From Acidobacteriota bacterium (GTDB lineage Bacteria > Acidobacteriota > Terriglobia > Terriglobales > Acidobacteriaceae), in NCBI GenBank assembly GCA_018268895.1, contig JAFDVP010000007.1, positions 620,001-684,000 on the forward strand: a stretch of DNA of 64,000 bases, given 5' to 3'. Position numbers and translations under genes: made by a program. The notes beneath the pieces are model-generated. The model did not search any database. It was not told where the DNA came from and worked only from the letters and a program-made list of their open reading frames with translations. Positions 53,807 to 62,025 of this stretch are shown piece by piece. How positions within the stretch are numbered: position 1 is the first letter of the stretch; the number at the start of each line of letters is the position of its first letter.

Positions 53807-55510
53807 ATGAAAACAGCGATTCTCTCGGTCGTGGCTTGCGGCGTGGCGTTGACCACAGGCGCCTATGCCCAGATGCACAAGGTCACCAACCCCGATACGG
53901 TGGTCCGCGCCGTCGGCGTGTATGAGTGGACTGGCGACCTGGCCAAGCCTACCGGCAGCCGCTTCGTGCCCGTCACCGTCTTTATCGACGGCGAGATTGA
54001 GGATGCCGGAGTCTATCTCCCCCAGCCCATTCCATTTGCCCTGCTCACCGGCAACGTCTACGAGCTCGAGGACGCCGGTCTTGGCAAAGGCACCCTCGTG
54101 CTCGAGACCGCGCTCAAGACCACGCTGCCCGAGGGATCGCCCGCCCCGGCCTACATCGAAGGCTGGACAGCATACGGCAGCTACAAGGCCCCTGCGCAGG
54201 AGAGAAAGTCCGCATCGAAGCTCAAGCCCTCCAAAACGCTTCCCGTCATCTCGGTCTCCGGCGGCGATCCAAACAAGCCGCACTTCTCCGATAAGAGTGC
54301 CGACGCCTCCAGGCCCACCGATCAGCAGAAGTCCGCGAACCCTTCCGACGACTCCGCGAAGAAGAGCGACGACACCGACCGCCCCACGATGAAGCGCCGC
54401 AGCGACGACACAGCTTCAACGGCAGACGACACCAACAACGCTCCATCGCAGACCGCACCTGATCCTGACGACAAGGCCGAGCGCCCAACGCTGCGCCGCC
54501 GCTCTCCCGAGGACATCAAGAACGACAAGCAAAAGAAGAGGACCGACCTCGCCACCGTGACCAGCGCCGGTTCGCTGAACGACGATCCCGATCGCCCGAG
54601 ACTGAAGCACAACACCAAGTCGAGCGACGACGACAACGACATGCCCAAGCTGCTGGGCGTTCCTCCCGACATGAAGCAGATGGTCGCCGTCTCCGACGCG
54701 AAGAACCGCGAGCCTCATCCATTCGCCCGCCCGTGGGAGGACACCGCCGAGCACGCAGCGATCCTGGCAAAGATGCAGGGCTTCGCACGCGCCAAGCTGG
54801 CAGAGTACGGCGTCATTCCGGGTGTGACGCCGCCTCAGCAGCTTCCATCGACGGCAACCACCGGCACGAAGGTTGCCGCAGGCAGCAGCGCCAACGCTCC
54901 AGCACCCAATGAAGGCCCCGGTCCACCACGTCTCAAGCGAGGCATCCCCACCGACGACACCACGGAAGGCACACCAGCTACAGCAAAGCCCGCGACGCAG
55001 GCAGGCACAGAGGCTGGCCCTCCGAGGCTGAAACGCGGCATTCCCACCGACGACACAACGGCCGCTGCGGCCAGGCCCGCTCCATCCTTGGCGGCAAAGA
55101 AGGCGTCCGCATCCAGCGCGCGCAGCAAGACCCACCACACTACCCCGGTTCATGCTCCGGTGGTTCTCGCAGGCGAAGAGCTGAAGGGCTACCTGCTCAG
55201 CTACGGCGGAGCGCCAACCTATGTCTACATGGCGCACACGGTGGAGACAGGCTCCGTGATGCGTTACGTCACCGTTGTTGCGCAGGACGACGGGATGGGA
55301 CAGCTCAAGGTCGCGCTTGCCTCCGCCACCGACGCCGCGCATCTCGACCGCACGCCGTGGATGCGCCTGGTCGACGCCGTCGACGTTGAGGCCAGCAACC
55401 GCGCCAGCCTGCTCTTCGAGCTGCGCGGCCAAAGCTCGCGTCAGTTCGCGCTCTACCGCGTCATCGCCGCAAAGCCTGAAGAGATCTTCGTGACAGCGAA
55501 CGGTTTCTAA
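53807..55510 (+). CDS. Exported RPxLKR-repeat protein
   Basis: A 567-residue protein with signal MKTAILSVVACGVALTTGAYA (ATG 53807; GTG 53798 is alternative). The N-terminal domain (about 20-130) is beta-rich. A long Ser/Asp/Lys-rich linker follows with five copies of a basic motif: RPTMKRR, RPTLRRR, RPRLKHN and twice PPRLKRGIPTDDTT. The C-terminal domain (about 430-567) resumes a fold with LKGYLLSYGGAPTYVYMAHT and YVTVVAQDDGMGQLKV. The DNA of the last two motifs is nearly identical, so the repeat grew by duplication. No family recognised; the linker could bind an acidic polymer or wall component. Confidence 0.75.
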   Translation: MKTAILSVVACGVALTTGAYAQMHKVTNPDTVVRAVGVYEWTGDLAKPTGSRFVPVTVFIDGEIEDAGVYLPQPIPFALLTGNVYELEDAGLGKGTLVLETALKTTLPEGSPAPAYIEGWTAYGSYKAPAQERKSASKLKPSKTLPVISVSGGDPNKPHFSDKSADASRPTDQQKSANPSDDSAKKSDDTDRPTMKRRSDDTASTADDTNNAPSQTAPDPDDKAERPTLRRRSPEDIKNDKQKKRTDLATVTSAGSLNDDPDRPRLKHNTKSSDDDNDMPKLLGVPPDMKQMVAVSDAKNREPHPFARPWEDTAEHAAILAKMQGFARAKLAEYGVIPGVTPPQQLPSTATTGTKVAAGSSANAPAPNEGPGPPRLKRGIPTDDTTEGTPATAKPATQAGTEAGPPRLKRGIPTDDTTAAAARPAPSLAAKKASASSARSKTHHTTPVHAPVVLAGEELKGYLLSYGGAPTYVYMAHTVETGSVMRYVTVVAQDDGMGQLKVALASATDAAHLDRTPWMRLVDAVDVEASNRASLLFELRGQSSRQFALYRVIAAKPEEIFVTANGF

Positions 55511-55540
55511 GAAAGCTCCACTGAAGGGAGAGAAGGCCCG

Positions 55541-55573
55541 CTATTCTGAGGCGCAGCCGAAGAATCCCTGTAG
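55541..55573 (+). repeat. Repeat family 1, copy near the DUF4838 gene
   Basis: CTATTCTGAGGCGCAGCCGA then AGAATCCCTGTAG. It lies between convergent genes. Confidence 0.7.
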
Positions 55574-55601
55574 TTCGCTGCGCCGATGCAACAAAGCGCG
55601 G

Positions 55602-57932
55602 CTACGCAACCACGATCTGGTCGGTATAAATCCACGCCGGGCTTCCGGCGCGGATATGCCACGAAGGCATATGAAGAATGCTCTCTCCATGCACCTTGAT
55701 ATAACGCGCCCTTGTATTCAAGTCGGCGCGGAACGATTGCACCGGGATGTTCGCGATCCCCGGATCTTCCTTCGGATTCGGATTGTTCGGATTGCTCACC
55801 CGCACTTCGTTGCCGAACGCGCTTCCGTCGGTTGACGTCGAGTAGCTGACATAGGCAGGCAGCACAAGCAGGTTCCAGTCCGGCTGCGCCTGCGCATTGA
55901 GAAAATCCATGTTCACGGAACCGATGTCCGTCACCTCTCCCATGTCCAGAACGAAGTCCATGTGCTGGCCCTTGTAGGCCACCCAGTTGACATCCGGCGC
56001 GCTCCACGACTCCCACGAACCAAAGATGCCATCGGTTAGCCGCTGCGCGTTGGCAGCGCCGCCTTCAGGCAGCGTGACAGGCGCGATCTTCTTGCCGAAT
56101 GACCTGGCATGTTGCGTCTCCGCGACCTTCGTGAAGACTCTGTCGTAGGACGCCTGATAGTCGTCAGGAGTCGTGGTGCGCTCTCTTACCTTCGTTACGC
56201 CGTCCTGCTTGCATCCGCTGACGAACTCCGTGACAAGGGCCTTCATCTCCGGCTTTACGAAGACCTTGCCGTCCGAAGTATGCGCGAACATGCTTCGCGG
56301 AGTGTCCGCGTCTTCGTTTCGTCCGATCTGGATCGTCGCATACTTGATCGGCAGGCGAGCGATCTTAACCCGCGTAAGCATTTGCGGACTCTTCGCCGCC
56401 GCCTTCTCTGCTTGGTCAAACAGTGCGTTGTACGTCTTCATCATCGCCGCCGACAGGTAGGCATCCTTCGCATCCTCCGGGCTGCCGAAGATGTTCAGCT
56501 TGAACCCGCTGCTCAACAGCGACTCGCGCATCCTGTCGATGTACTGACGAATATACGGCGCCGCCTGCCCGTAGTAGCCGCTCAGGTATTCATCGATAAG
56601 GGCGCTGTCGTCGGCGTTCGGGTCCCACATCAGCTTGCAGATGAGATAGGCCCTCAGCCCGGAGAACTCACCGCCGGCCTGTCCGTTCGCCTGCATGAAG
56701 AGCGAGTTGACGTTGTGGTCCGTGTAGAACTTGATGTTCGGCTTCAGCGTATGAAGGTTCGGGAACGGACTGACCAGGTTGGAAAACTGGATGTTGTAGT
56801 CCCAGATAAGGATGTTGCCCGATATCTTTCCCCACGCGATCAGGTCATTGGAAAACTTCGGATCGGTCTCAAAGACCGGCCCCTGTCGCCTGCTCTCGAT
56901 GTTGCAGAGCATGATGTTGACGTTGGGCTGGGCCTGTATATTCTGCGGCGGCGTTCTTGAGTACCAGTAGGCCAGCGTAGAGATCGTCTTCTCAGGAAAC
57001 GCTTTTGCCACGTCATTCACGAAGTACAGGATGGACCCACTCGGAACTCCGCCATACTTTGCATTCAGCTCCGTACAGGGGCCGCAGTGGCAATACTGGT
57101 CATTGTCGTTCTGGCTCACCGACCAGTAAGAGGCATGGGGCTTCGCCGCAATCTTTTCCTTCAGGTTGGCCGTCAGCACGTCAAGCACTTCGCGATTCGA
57201 AAGGCATAGCTGCGTCCCCGGCAGCCGTTGTCCGTTGACGAGCGAAAAGTATTCCGGATGCGTCTTGCCATACCTGTCCGGCGAAACCAGCTCGTTGAAG
57301 GTGTGGACGAACAATCCCCAGTCGTCGCGCGACGAAAGCCTGTGCCAGTTGGTGTATTCCGGGGCGCGGGTGTCCGGGTACGATGTGGTCCGGTATTGCA
57401 CCGCAGGAACAACCACAAGCTCATCGCGAGGAATGCCGACTGCACCTGACGTCGGAACATCGATCGCCTTCGACGTATACATCCTGAAGCCCCAAAGCTC
57501 CAGCAGTCCATAGACGCCGTAGAGAACACCCTTTCCCGTACCCCCGGCAACGATCAGGTTGTCTCCCGCGGGACGGAAGGCGAAGCCATCCTCCTTGAGT
57601 TGTTTGAAGTCGGTGTTGCGCGTCTTCGCATATTGCGTCTGTCCAATAAAGAAGGCAGGGCCGCTGCGGTACTCTCCTTCGCTCTTTAACGCCAGGTTTT
57701 TATGCGACATCTCTGCCACATAATGCTGGAGCTTCTCGGCCGCCTGCTGTTCCACCGGACTCGCCTGGCTGGGAACAACAATCTGGTACTCCTCCAGCCT
57801 CCGCATACTCACTTTCTTCTGGGACTGCTTCGCTTGAGCCAATACGGCCTGAGGCAGAAAGCTAAAGCCCGCGGCAACCAGCCCCGAGCCCTTTAGAAAT
57901 TCAAGGCGGGTTATCTTCGTTTGCGATTTCAT
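55602..57932 (-). CDS. Exported DUF4838 protein with C-terminal discoidin-like domain
   Basis: A 776-residue protein with an N-terminal segment (RLEFLKGSGLVAAGFSFLP) that resembles a Tat or Sec signal. The body matches the DUF4838 layout: an alpha-glucuronidase-like N-terminal domain with EEYQIVVPSQASPVEQQAAE, then the central barrel with YCHCGPCTELN, FVNDVAKAFPEKTISTLAYW and NILIWDYNIQFSN. The C-terminal end (about 640-776, MDFVLDMGEVTDIGSVNMDF) resembles an F5/8-type sugar-binding domain. DUF4838 proteins are thought to degrade plant or host polysaccharide. Start 57932 opens MKSQTKITRLEF. Confidence 0.85.
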   Translation of the reverse strand: MKSQTKITRLEFLKGSGLVAAGFSFLPQAVLAQAKQSQKKVSMRRLEEYQIVVPSQASPVEQQAAEKLQHYVAEMSHKNLALKSEGEYRSGPAFFIGQTQYAKTRNTDFKQLKEDGFAFRPAGDNLIVAGGTGKGVLYGVYGLLELWGFRMYTSKAIDVPTSGAVGIPRDELVVVPAVQYRTTSYPDTRAPEYTNWHRLSSRDDWGLFVHTFNELVSPDRYGKTHPEYFSLVNGQRLPGTQLCLSNREVLDVLTANLKEKIAAKPHASYWSVSQNDNDQYCHCGPCTELNAKYGGVPSGSILYFVNDVAKAFPEKTISTLAYWYSRTPPQNIQAQPNVNIMLCNIESRRQGPVFETDPKFSNDLIAWGKISGNILIWDYNIQFSNLVSPFPNLHTLKPNIKFYTDHNVNSLFMQANGQAGGEFSGLRAYLICKLMWDPNADDSALIDEYLSGYYGQAAPYIRQYIDRMRESLLSSGFKLNIFGSPEDAKDAYLSAAMMKTYNALFDQAEKAAAKSPQMLTRVKIARLPIKYATIQIGRNEDADTPRSMFAHTSDGKVFVKPEMKALVTEFVSGCKQDGVTKVRERTTTPDDYQASYDRVFTKVAETQHARSFGKKIAPVTLPEGGAANAQRLTDGIFGSWESWSAPDVNWVAYKGQHMDFVLDMGEVTDIGSVNMDFLNAQAQPDWNLLVLPAYVSYSTSTDGSAFGNEVRVSNPNNPNPKEDPGIANIPVQSFRADLNTRARYIKVHGESILHMPSWHIRAGSPAWIYTDQIVVA

Positions 57933-58088
57933 GGCAGTTTGTTGCGTCGATCCTACCAAACTCGCTGCACGACAATCTTCTTCAAGCATGCGGCGGTTGC
58001 AAATAGGTTCGCCTGCAGCTCAGAATGACGTTCGCAGCTGTGGCTGAGAGAGTTCAAACTGATCCATTTACCTGTGCGGCCTGCCAGC

Positions 58089-58124
58089 CAAAAAAATAGG
58101 GTCTCCAGCGTTTGCTGAAGACCC
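58089..58124 (-). terminator. Intrinsic terminator downstream of the pirin gene
   Basis: On the minus strand GGGTCTTCAGC, loop AAAC, then GCTGGAGACCC pair over 11 positions with one G-T pair, followed by TATTTTTTT. It lies about 120 bases after the pirin stop, in the 311-base gap 57933-58243, which otherwise contains repeat family 1 near 58176. Confidence 0.9.
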
Positions 58125-58175
58125 CTTGCTCTTGCCATCTGCATCCTGGCGAAGCGCAGCTACCCTCCACAACTC

Positions 58176-58220
58176 TGTCATCCTGAGCGAAGCGCAGCGA
58201 AGTCGAAGGACCTGTATTTT
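58176..58220 (+). repeat. Repeat family 1, copy between DUF4838 and pirin genes
   Basis: TGTCATCCTGAGCGAAGCGC then AGCGAAGTCGAAGGACCTGT and ATTTT. A partial copy (CATCCTGGCGAAGCGCAGC) precedes it at 58142. Confidence 0.8.
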
Positions 58221-58243
58221 GCAGCAGCCGGCAATGCAATTGC

Positions 58244-59125
58244 TTACAACTGCCCGAACTTGCCGGCCTTCAGATCGGCCACCGCCTGCATGATCTCTTC
58301 GCGCGTGTTCATCACGAAGGGGCCATAGCTGGCGACCGGCTCATTGATCGGCTCGCCACTCAGCAATACAAGCTGCGAGTCTTCCTTCGCCTCGATCGTC
58401 ACGATGTTGCCTTCCTGCGAGAGAGCAGCAATGCGCGCCTCGCCTGTCAGCTTCGCCGAGCCGTTCACGGTCACATCGCCCTTGCGCAGAACGATCGCCG
58501 TATTGTGGCCCTCAGGTACCGTCAACTCGACCTTCTCGCCAGCCTTCAGGATCACGTCCCACACGTTCAGCGGAGTGAATGTGGTTGCCGCGCCTTTGGT
58601 TCCGTCGACGTCGCCCGCGATGACACGGATGTGTCCGCCGCCGGGAAGGCTTACGACCGGGATCTGCTCCTTCGTGATGGCCTGGTAGCCGGGTTTGGAC
58701 ATCTTGTCCTTCGCCGGCAGATTCACCCAGAGCTGAATCATCTCGAAGGTCCCTCCGGCCTTGGAGAACTCGGCCTCGTGCAACTCTTCGTGAAGAACGC
58801 CCGAGGCAGCAGTCATCCACTGCACGTCGCCGGGGTAGATCACGCCCGAGTTTCCCGCCGAGTCGCGATGGCCCACCGACCCTTGATAGGCGATGGTGAC
58901 CGTCTCAAAGCCGCGGTGCGGATGCTCGCCGACGCCGCGACGCTTTGCGCTGGGCGTGAAGTACTGCGGCCCGGCGTAGTCCAGCATCAGGAACGGTGAG
59001 ACCTCAAGCTGAAGCCCGTTCGAGGGGAAGAGGTTCCGCACAGGGAATCCGTCGCCGACCCAGTGATTGCTGCCGGGGCCATAGGTTCCAATGACTTTTT
59101 TCTGCGTTGTGGTTGTGGTGCTCAT
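58244..59125 (-). CDS. Pirin-like (quercetin dioxygenase-type) protein
   Basis: A 293-residue bicupin with the pirin fold. The N-terminal cupin has EHPHRGFETVTIAYQGSVGH, with the HPH metal ligands; the second cupin has VWDVILKAGEKVELTVPEGH. Bacterial pirins include YhhW, which cleaves quercetin, and regulators of pyruvate metabolism. GGGAG lies before ATG 59125. It is downstream of the marR gene with a repeat in between, and close to the tetR/azoR pair, fitting a redox or electrophile response. Confidence 0.9.
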   Translation of the reverse strand: MSTTTTTQKKVIGTYGPGSNHWVGDGFPVRNLFPSNGLQLEVSPFLMLDYAGPQYFTPSAKRRGVGEHPHRGFETVTIAYQGSVGHRDSAGNSGVIYPGDVQWMTAASGVLHEELHEAEFSKAGGTFEMIQLWVNLPAKDKMSKPGYQAITKEQIPVVSLPGGGHIRVIAGDVDGTKGAATTFTPLNVWDVILKAGEKVELTVPEGHNTAIVLRKGDVTVNGSAKLTGEARIAALSQEGNIVTIEAKEDSQLVLLSGEPINEPVASYGPFVMNTREEIMQAVADLKAGKFGQL

Positions 59126-59215
59126 CGTATTGCTCCCTTCGGCGCACGGGGGCGCCACTTCATGTGCGTGGTGCGTTGTGTAGCGTTCAAAACTTTATCG
59201 AGCCGTAATCATCCG

Positions 59216-59303
59216 GGCGCCCCATCCTTGCGCAGCAAGGGTGGGATACGAGCGGGTGCCCCATCTTCGCGACGGCTTCTTCGTCGCTAAGGTGGGTTTG
59301 CAG
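59216..59303 (+). repeat. Repeat family 3, two tandem hairpin units
   Basis: Unit 1 CCCATCCTTGCGCAGCAAGG then GTGGGAT; unit 2 GTGCCCCATCTTCGCGACGG then CTTCTTCGTCGCTAAGGTGG. The first unit matches the purD insert. Confidence 0.75.
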
Positions 59304-59319
59304 GATGCCGGGTGAAGAA

Positions 59320-59775
59320 CTAAAAATTCTCTTCCGCCGTGCGCCCCAGACGTCGCAACAGAGGAAGAAGCTCCACTCTCTCCTGCTGGGTGAAGTTCCC
59401 GACAGCCCGCTCCATCGCCAGCCGGTGCTGCGCAAAAGCCTCCGAGATCGTCTCCTTGCCCTTGCCGGTGAGCTGGATAATGCGGGCGCGGCGGTCTTTT
59501 TCGTCGTCGCACCGCGTCACCAGCCCACGCTTGATAAGCCGGTCGACCGCAGCGGTCATCGAGCCGCTGGTCAGCAGAACCTTCTCGCCGAGCTGCTTTA
59601 CCGTCAGCGGCCCCTTGTGCAGCAGCGCTTCGAGAACGCCAAAGTCGCTGATACCCATATCGAAGCGCGCAATGCTGCGGGCGGAGTGTGCCTCAACCGC
59701 CCGCGATGCCTTCCAGAGAAGCAGCCAGAGGTGCATGCCGCTCAGGTCCTGTTCGTGTTGTGTTGGCGTTGTCAT
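59320..59775 (-). CDS. MarR-family transcriptional regulator
   Basis: A 151-residue winged-helix regulator: AHSARSIARFDMGISDFGVLEALLHKG, LTVKQLGEKVLLTSGSMTAAVDRL and RCDDEKDRRARIIQL. MarR proteins repress stress genes and release DNA on binding phenols or oxidants. A strong palindrome lies just upstream of its start (59775), so it probably regulates itself, and may regulate the co-oriented pirin gene. The Met at 59805 is an alternative start. Confidence 0.9.
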   Translation of the reverse strand: MTTPTQHEQDLSGMHLWLLLWKASRAVEAHSARSIARFDMGISDFGVLEALLHKGPLTVKQLGEKVLLTSGSMTAAVDRLIKRGLVTRCDDEKDRRARIIQLTGKGKETISEAFAQHRLAMERAVGNFTQQERVELLPLLRRLGRTAEENF

Positions 59776-59777
59776 GT

Positions 59778-59808
59778 ATCTTGATATAAAGATGCTTGAT
59801 ATCAAGAT
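59778..59808 (-). promoter_or_regulatory. Putative MarR operator before marR
   Basis: The perfect 12-bp palindrome CTTGATATCAAG (59795-59806) is nested in a larger inverted repeat, ATCTTGATAT (59778-59787) and ATATCAAGAT (59799-59808). It begins 3 bases upstream of the marR ATG, where a repressor would block transcription. Confidence 0.65.
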
Positions 59809-59865
59809 AAAGATTCAAACAAAGCCAACCTGTTGGATTTATAAGGGAAAATCCGTGGTTGGCGT

Positions 59866-60489
59866 TTACTGAGCCGTCAGGTGAACTTCTATCGGCTCAT
59901 CCGACGGAGAAACAACCTTCGTCAGGACCGGGAAGATCAGCGACAGCAGCGGCTGCACTGCCTCGACGGCAGGGGCATGGTTGGGGGTGTAGAACCACTG
60001 TTTGACTGCGCCGTAAATCGCCCAGGCTGCTGTCGTGGCTACGATCTCCGGTGTGAGGCCCTCGGGAGCGGCTTTGTCCTTAATACCTCTAAGGAGTGTG
60101 CGCTGAATGGCGGCCACAATGCCTGCCTCCATAAGCGGCTCAAAGGCGCTATTTCGGTTGCAGTCGGCGCTGGCATGGGTGGAGGTCAGGTAGTCGCAGG
60201 TGGCCAGGATGATCGCGCTGGCGGCCGATGGACAGGTACCGTCGAACATGATGTTGCGCTCTGCCAACAACTTATGGAAGCCTCCGGCCACCATGGCGTC
60301 GAGCAGGGCGAACTTGTCGTTGTAGTGGTCGTAGAAGGTGGCGCGGTTCACGTCGGCCAGGTCGGTGATGTCCTGGACAGAGATCTCGTCGAAGCTCTTT
60401 GTCTGCATCAGCTCGCGCAGAGATCCCTGAAGGGCATGACGGGTCCTCCGAATGCGGGGGTCGCGAACTTCACAATCTGAGATCGGCAT
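59866..60489 (-). CDS. TetR-family transcriptional regulator
   Basis: A 207-residue repressor with an N-terminal HTH: ALQGSLRELMQTKSFDEISV, QDITDLADVNRATFYDHY and NDKFALLDAMV, and an all-helical ligand domain. It is divergent from azoR, with the 127-base region between holding a palindrome, so it probably represses azoR and itself in response to a small ligand such as a quinone. Confidence 0.9.
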   Translation of the reverse strand: MPISDCEVRDPRIRRTRHALQGSLRELMQTKSFDEISVQDITDLADVNRATFYDHYNDKFALLDAMVAGGFHKLLAERNIMFDGTCPSAASAIILATCDYLTSTHASADCNRNSAFEPLMEAGIVAAIQRTLLRGIKDKAAPEGLTPEIVATTAAWAIYGAVKQWFYTPNHAPAVEAVQPLLSLIFPVLTKVVSPSDEPIEVHLTAQ

Positions 60490-60569
60490 CCTGGCTCCTC
60501 CCTATTAGAGGCTATCAGAGAGAAAAAGAATCGAACAACCAACGAGTGTCGTCTACTTCTCTGTAATAC

Positions 60570-60590
60570 GACGTTAGTCGGTTAGACGTC
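60570..60590 (+). promoter_or_regulatory. Putative TetR operator between tetR and azoR
   Basis: The inverted repeat GACGT...ACGTC (60570-60574 and 60586-60590) around TAGTCGGTTAG lies 26 bases before the azoR ATG. Confidence 0.45.
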
Positions 60591-60616
60591 TTATGTCGTT
60601 AAAAAGGAGCACTACG

Positions 60617-61237
60617 ATGTCAACGTTACTTCATATCGATTCAAGCCCACTTCAAAGCTCCATTACGCGGGAGTTGAGCCGGGAATATGTCCTCGCCTGG
60701 AGGGCGAAAAACCCAAGTGGACAGGTGATCGAACGTGACCTTGCCGCCGATCCTGCCCGGCCGATCGACCAGAGCTGGGTCGGCGCGGCATACACCCCGG
60801 ACGACGCCCAGACCGCCGAGCAGAAGCAGGTGCTTGCCCTCTCGGACCAGTTGATCGCCGAGCTGCAACAGGCCGACGAGATCGTGATTGGAGCGGCGAT
60901 GCACAACTTTGGCGTCCCCGCTGTGCTGAAGCTCTGGATCGACCAGGTGGCGCGTCGCGGCAAGACCTTCGCCTACGGCGCAAACGGGCCGGAGGGTCTG
61001 CTAAAGGGCAAGAAGGCGACGGTACTGGTTGCGAGTGGCGGCGTGTACAGCGAGGGAACTCCCGGCGCGGCGATGAACTTCGTCGAGCCATATCTTCGCG
61101 CGGTGCTCGGGTTTCTTGGAATTACCGATGTGGCGTTCATCACTGCGGGCGGCGCGGCCAAGGTGATGATGGGCGCGGTCGAGCGCGGCGAGTTTCTGAA
61201 GCCAACCCTGGAGCAGGTGCGAGAGCTGGCGGCGTAA
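60617..61237 (+). CDS. azoR: FMN-dependent NADH-azoreductase
   Basis: A 206-residue flavodoxin-fold enzyme: LLHIDSSPLQSSITRELS at the FMN-phosphate loop, APMHNFGVPAVLKLWIDQV-type AAMHNFGVPAVLKLWIDQV, RRGKTFAYGANGPEGLL and VLVASGGVYSEGTPG. AzoR reduces azo dyes and quinones by two electrons and protects against electrophiles. AAGGAG lies 7 bases before ATG 60617; the frame is open to 60593. Divergent from the TetR gene. Confidence 0.93.
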   Translation: MSTLLHIDSSPLQSSITRELSREYVLAWRAKNPSGQVIERDLAADPARPIDQSWVGAAYTPDDAQTAEQKQVLALSDQLIAELQQADEIVIGAAMHNFGVPAVLKLWIDQVARRGKTFAYGANGPEGLLKGKKATVLVASGGVYSEGTPGAAMNFVEPYLRAVLGFLGITDVAFITAGGAAKVMMGAVERGEFLKPTLEQVRELAA

Positions 61238-61261
61238 AGGGTTGTTTGTATCAGTTTTGTT

Positions 61262-61497
61262 TAAGGACACGGCTTTAGCCGTGTCGAAGCTCCAGCGAGG
61301 AGAGCGGCTTCAGTTGCTGAGGTCATCGTTTGCATGAGGAGCTGACCTCAGGGGCTAGCCCCTTACCTCTTCCAAAGCAGGACGGCACGGCTGAAGCCGT
61401 GCCCTTAACAAAGCGGTTCGAGGTTCGCTCGAATGTCCACTCATGCCGCGATAAAACCGCGTCATGAATGGGGAACCCGGTACCCGGCCGGTAGCCG
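61262..61497 (+). repeat. Composite palindromic repeat array, copy F
   Basis: Fills the 281-base gap between azoR and the DoxX-like gene. Modules in order: ACACGGCTTTAGCCGTGT, GACCTCAGGGGCTAGCCCC, GGCACGGCTGAAGCCGTGCC, GGTTCGAGGTTCGCTCGAA and a CATGCCGCGATAAAACCGCG then TCATGAATGGGG variant of the family 2 core. Confidence 0.8.
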
Positions 61498-61518
61498 GGT
61501 TCGATTGAGGAGAGAGAA

Positions 61519-61902
61519 ATGAAGATCGCCGTTACGATTTCGCGCGTGTTGCTGGGGCTTCTGTTCACCGTCTTTGGGGCGAACGGGTTCCTGCACTTTA
61601 TTCCGATGCAGCCCCCCGCGGGCCTCGCCGGACAGTACATGGGAGCGCTGTTTGTCTCCCACTACCTTGTTGTGGTCTTTCTGGTGCAACTGGTGGGAGG
61701 CATTCTGCTGCTTGCGAACCGGTATGTTCCTCTGGCCCTCATCCTGCTTGGGCCGGTGATTGTGAACATTGTGTGCTTCCATGCGTTTCTTGCGCCCGAG
61801 GGGCTGCCGATGGCGCTGTTTGCGACAGTGCTCTGGCTCGTCGTCTTCAGCGGCGTGCGCAGCGCCTTCTCGGGTGTCTTCGCGCAGCGGGTCAACGCCT
61901 GA
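61519..61902 (+). CDS. DoxX-like small membrane protein
   Basis: A 127-residue protein with four hydrophobic segments: VLLGLLFTVFGANGFLHFI, LVVVFLVQLVGGILLLANR, LALILLGPVIVNIVCFHAF and ALFATVLWLVVFSGV. The size and pattern fit the DoxX family, linked to oxidative stress and quinone reduction. AGGAGAGAG precedes ATG 61519. Co-oriented with azoR, with the repeat array between them. Confidence 0.8.
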   Translation: MKIAVTISRVLLGLLFTVFGANGFLHFIPMQPPAGLAGQYMGALFVSHYLVVVFLVQLVGGILLLANRYVPLALILLGPVIVNIVCFHAFLAPEGLPMALFATVLWLVVFSGVRSAFSGVFAQRVNA

Positions 61903-62025
61903 CAGCGGCCGGTAAGCCAAAGCAGATCAATCGAAGCGAGAAAGCGCTGGGTTATGATGCAGAGGAACGGCAGGGGCTATACTGCCGTCTCTCCGTCTTT
62001 CAAAACTACAGTCTCGTGAGGCCAT

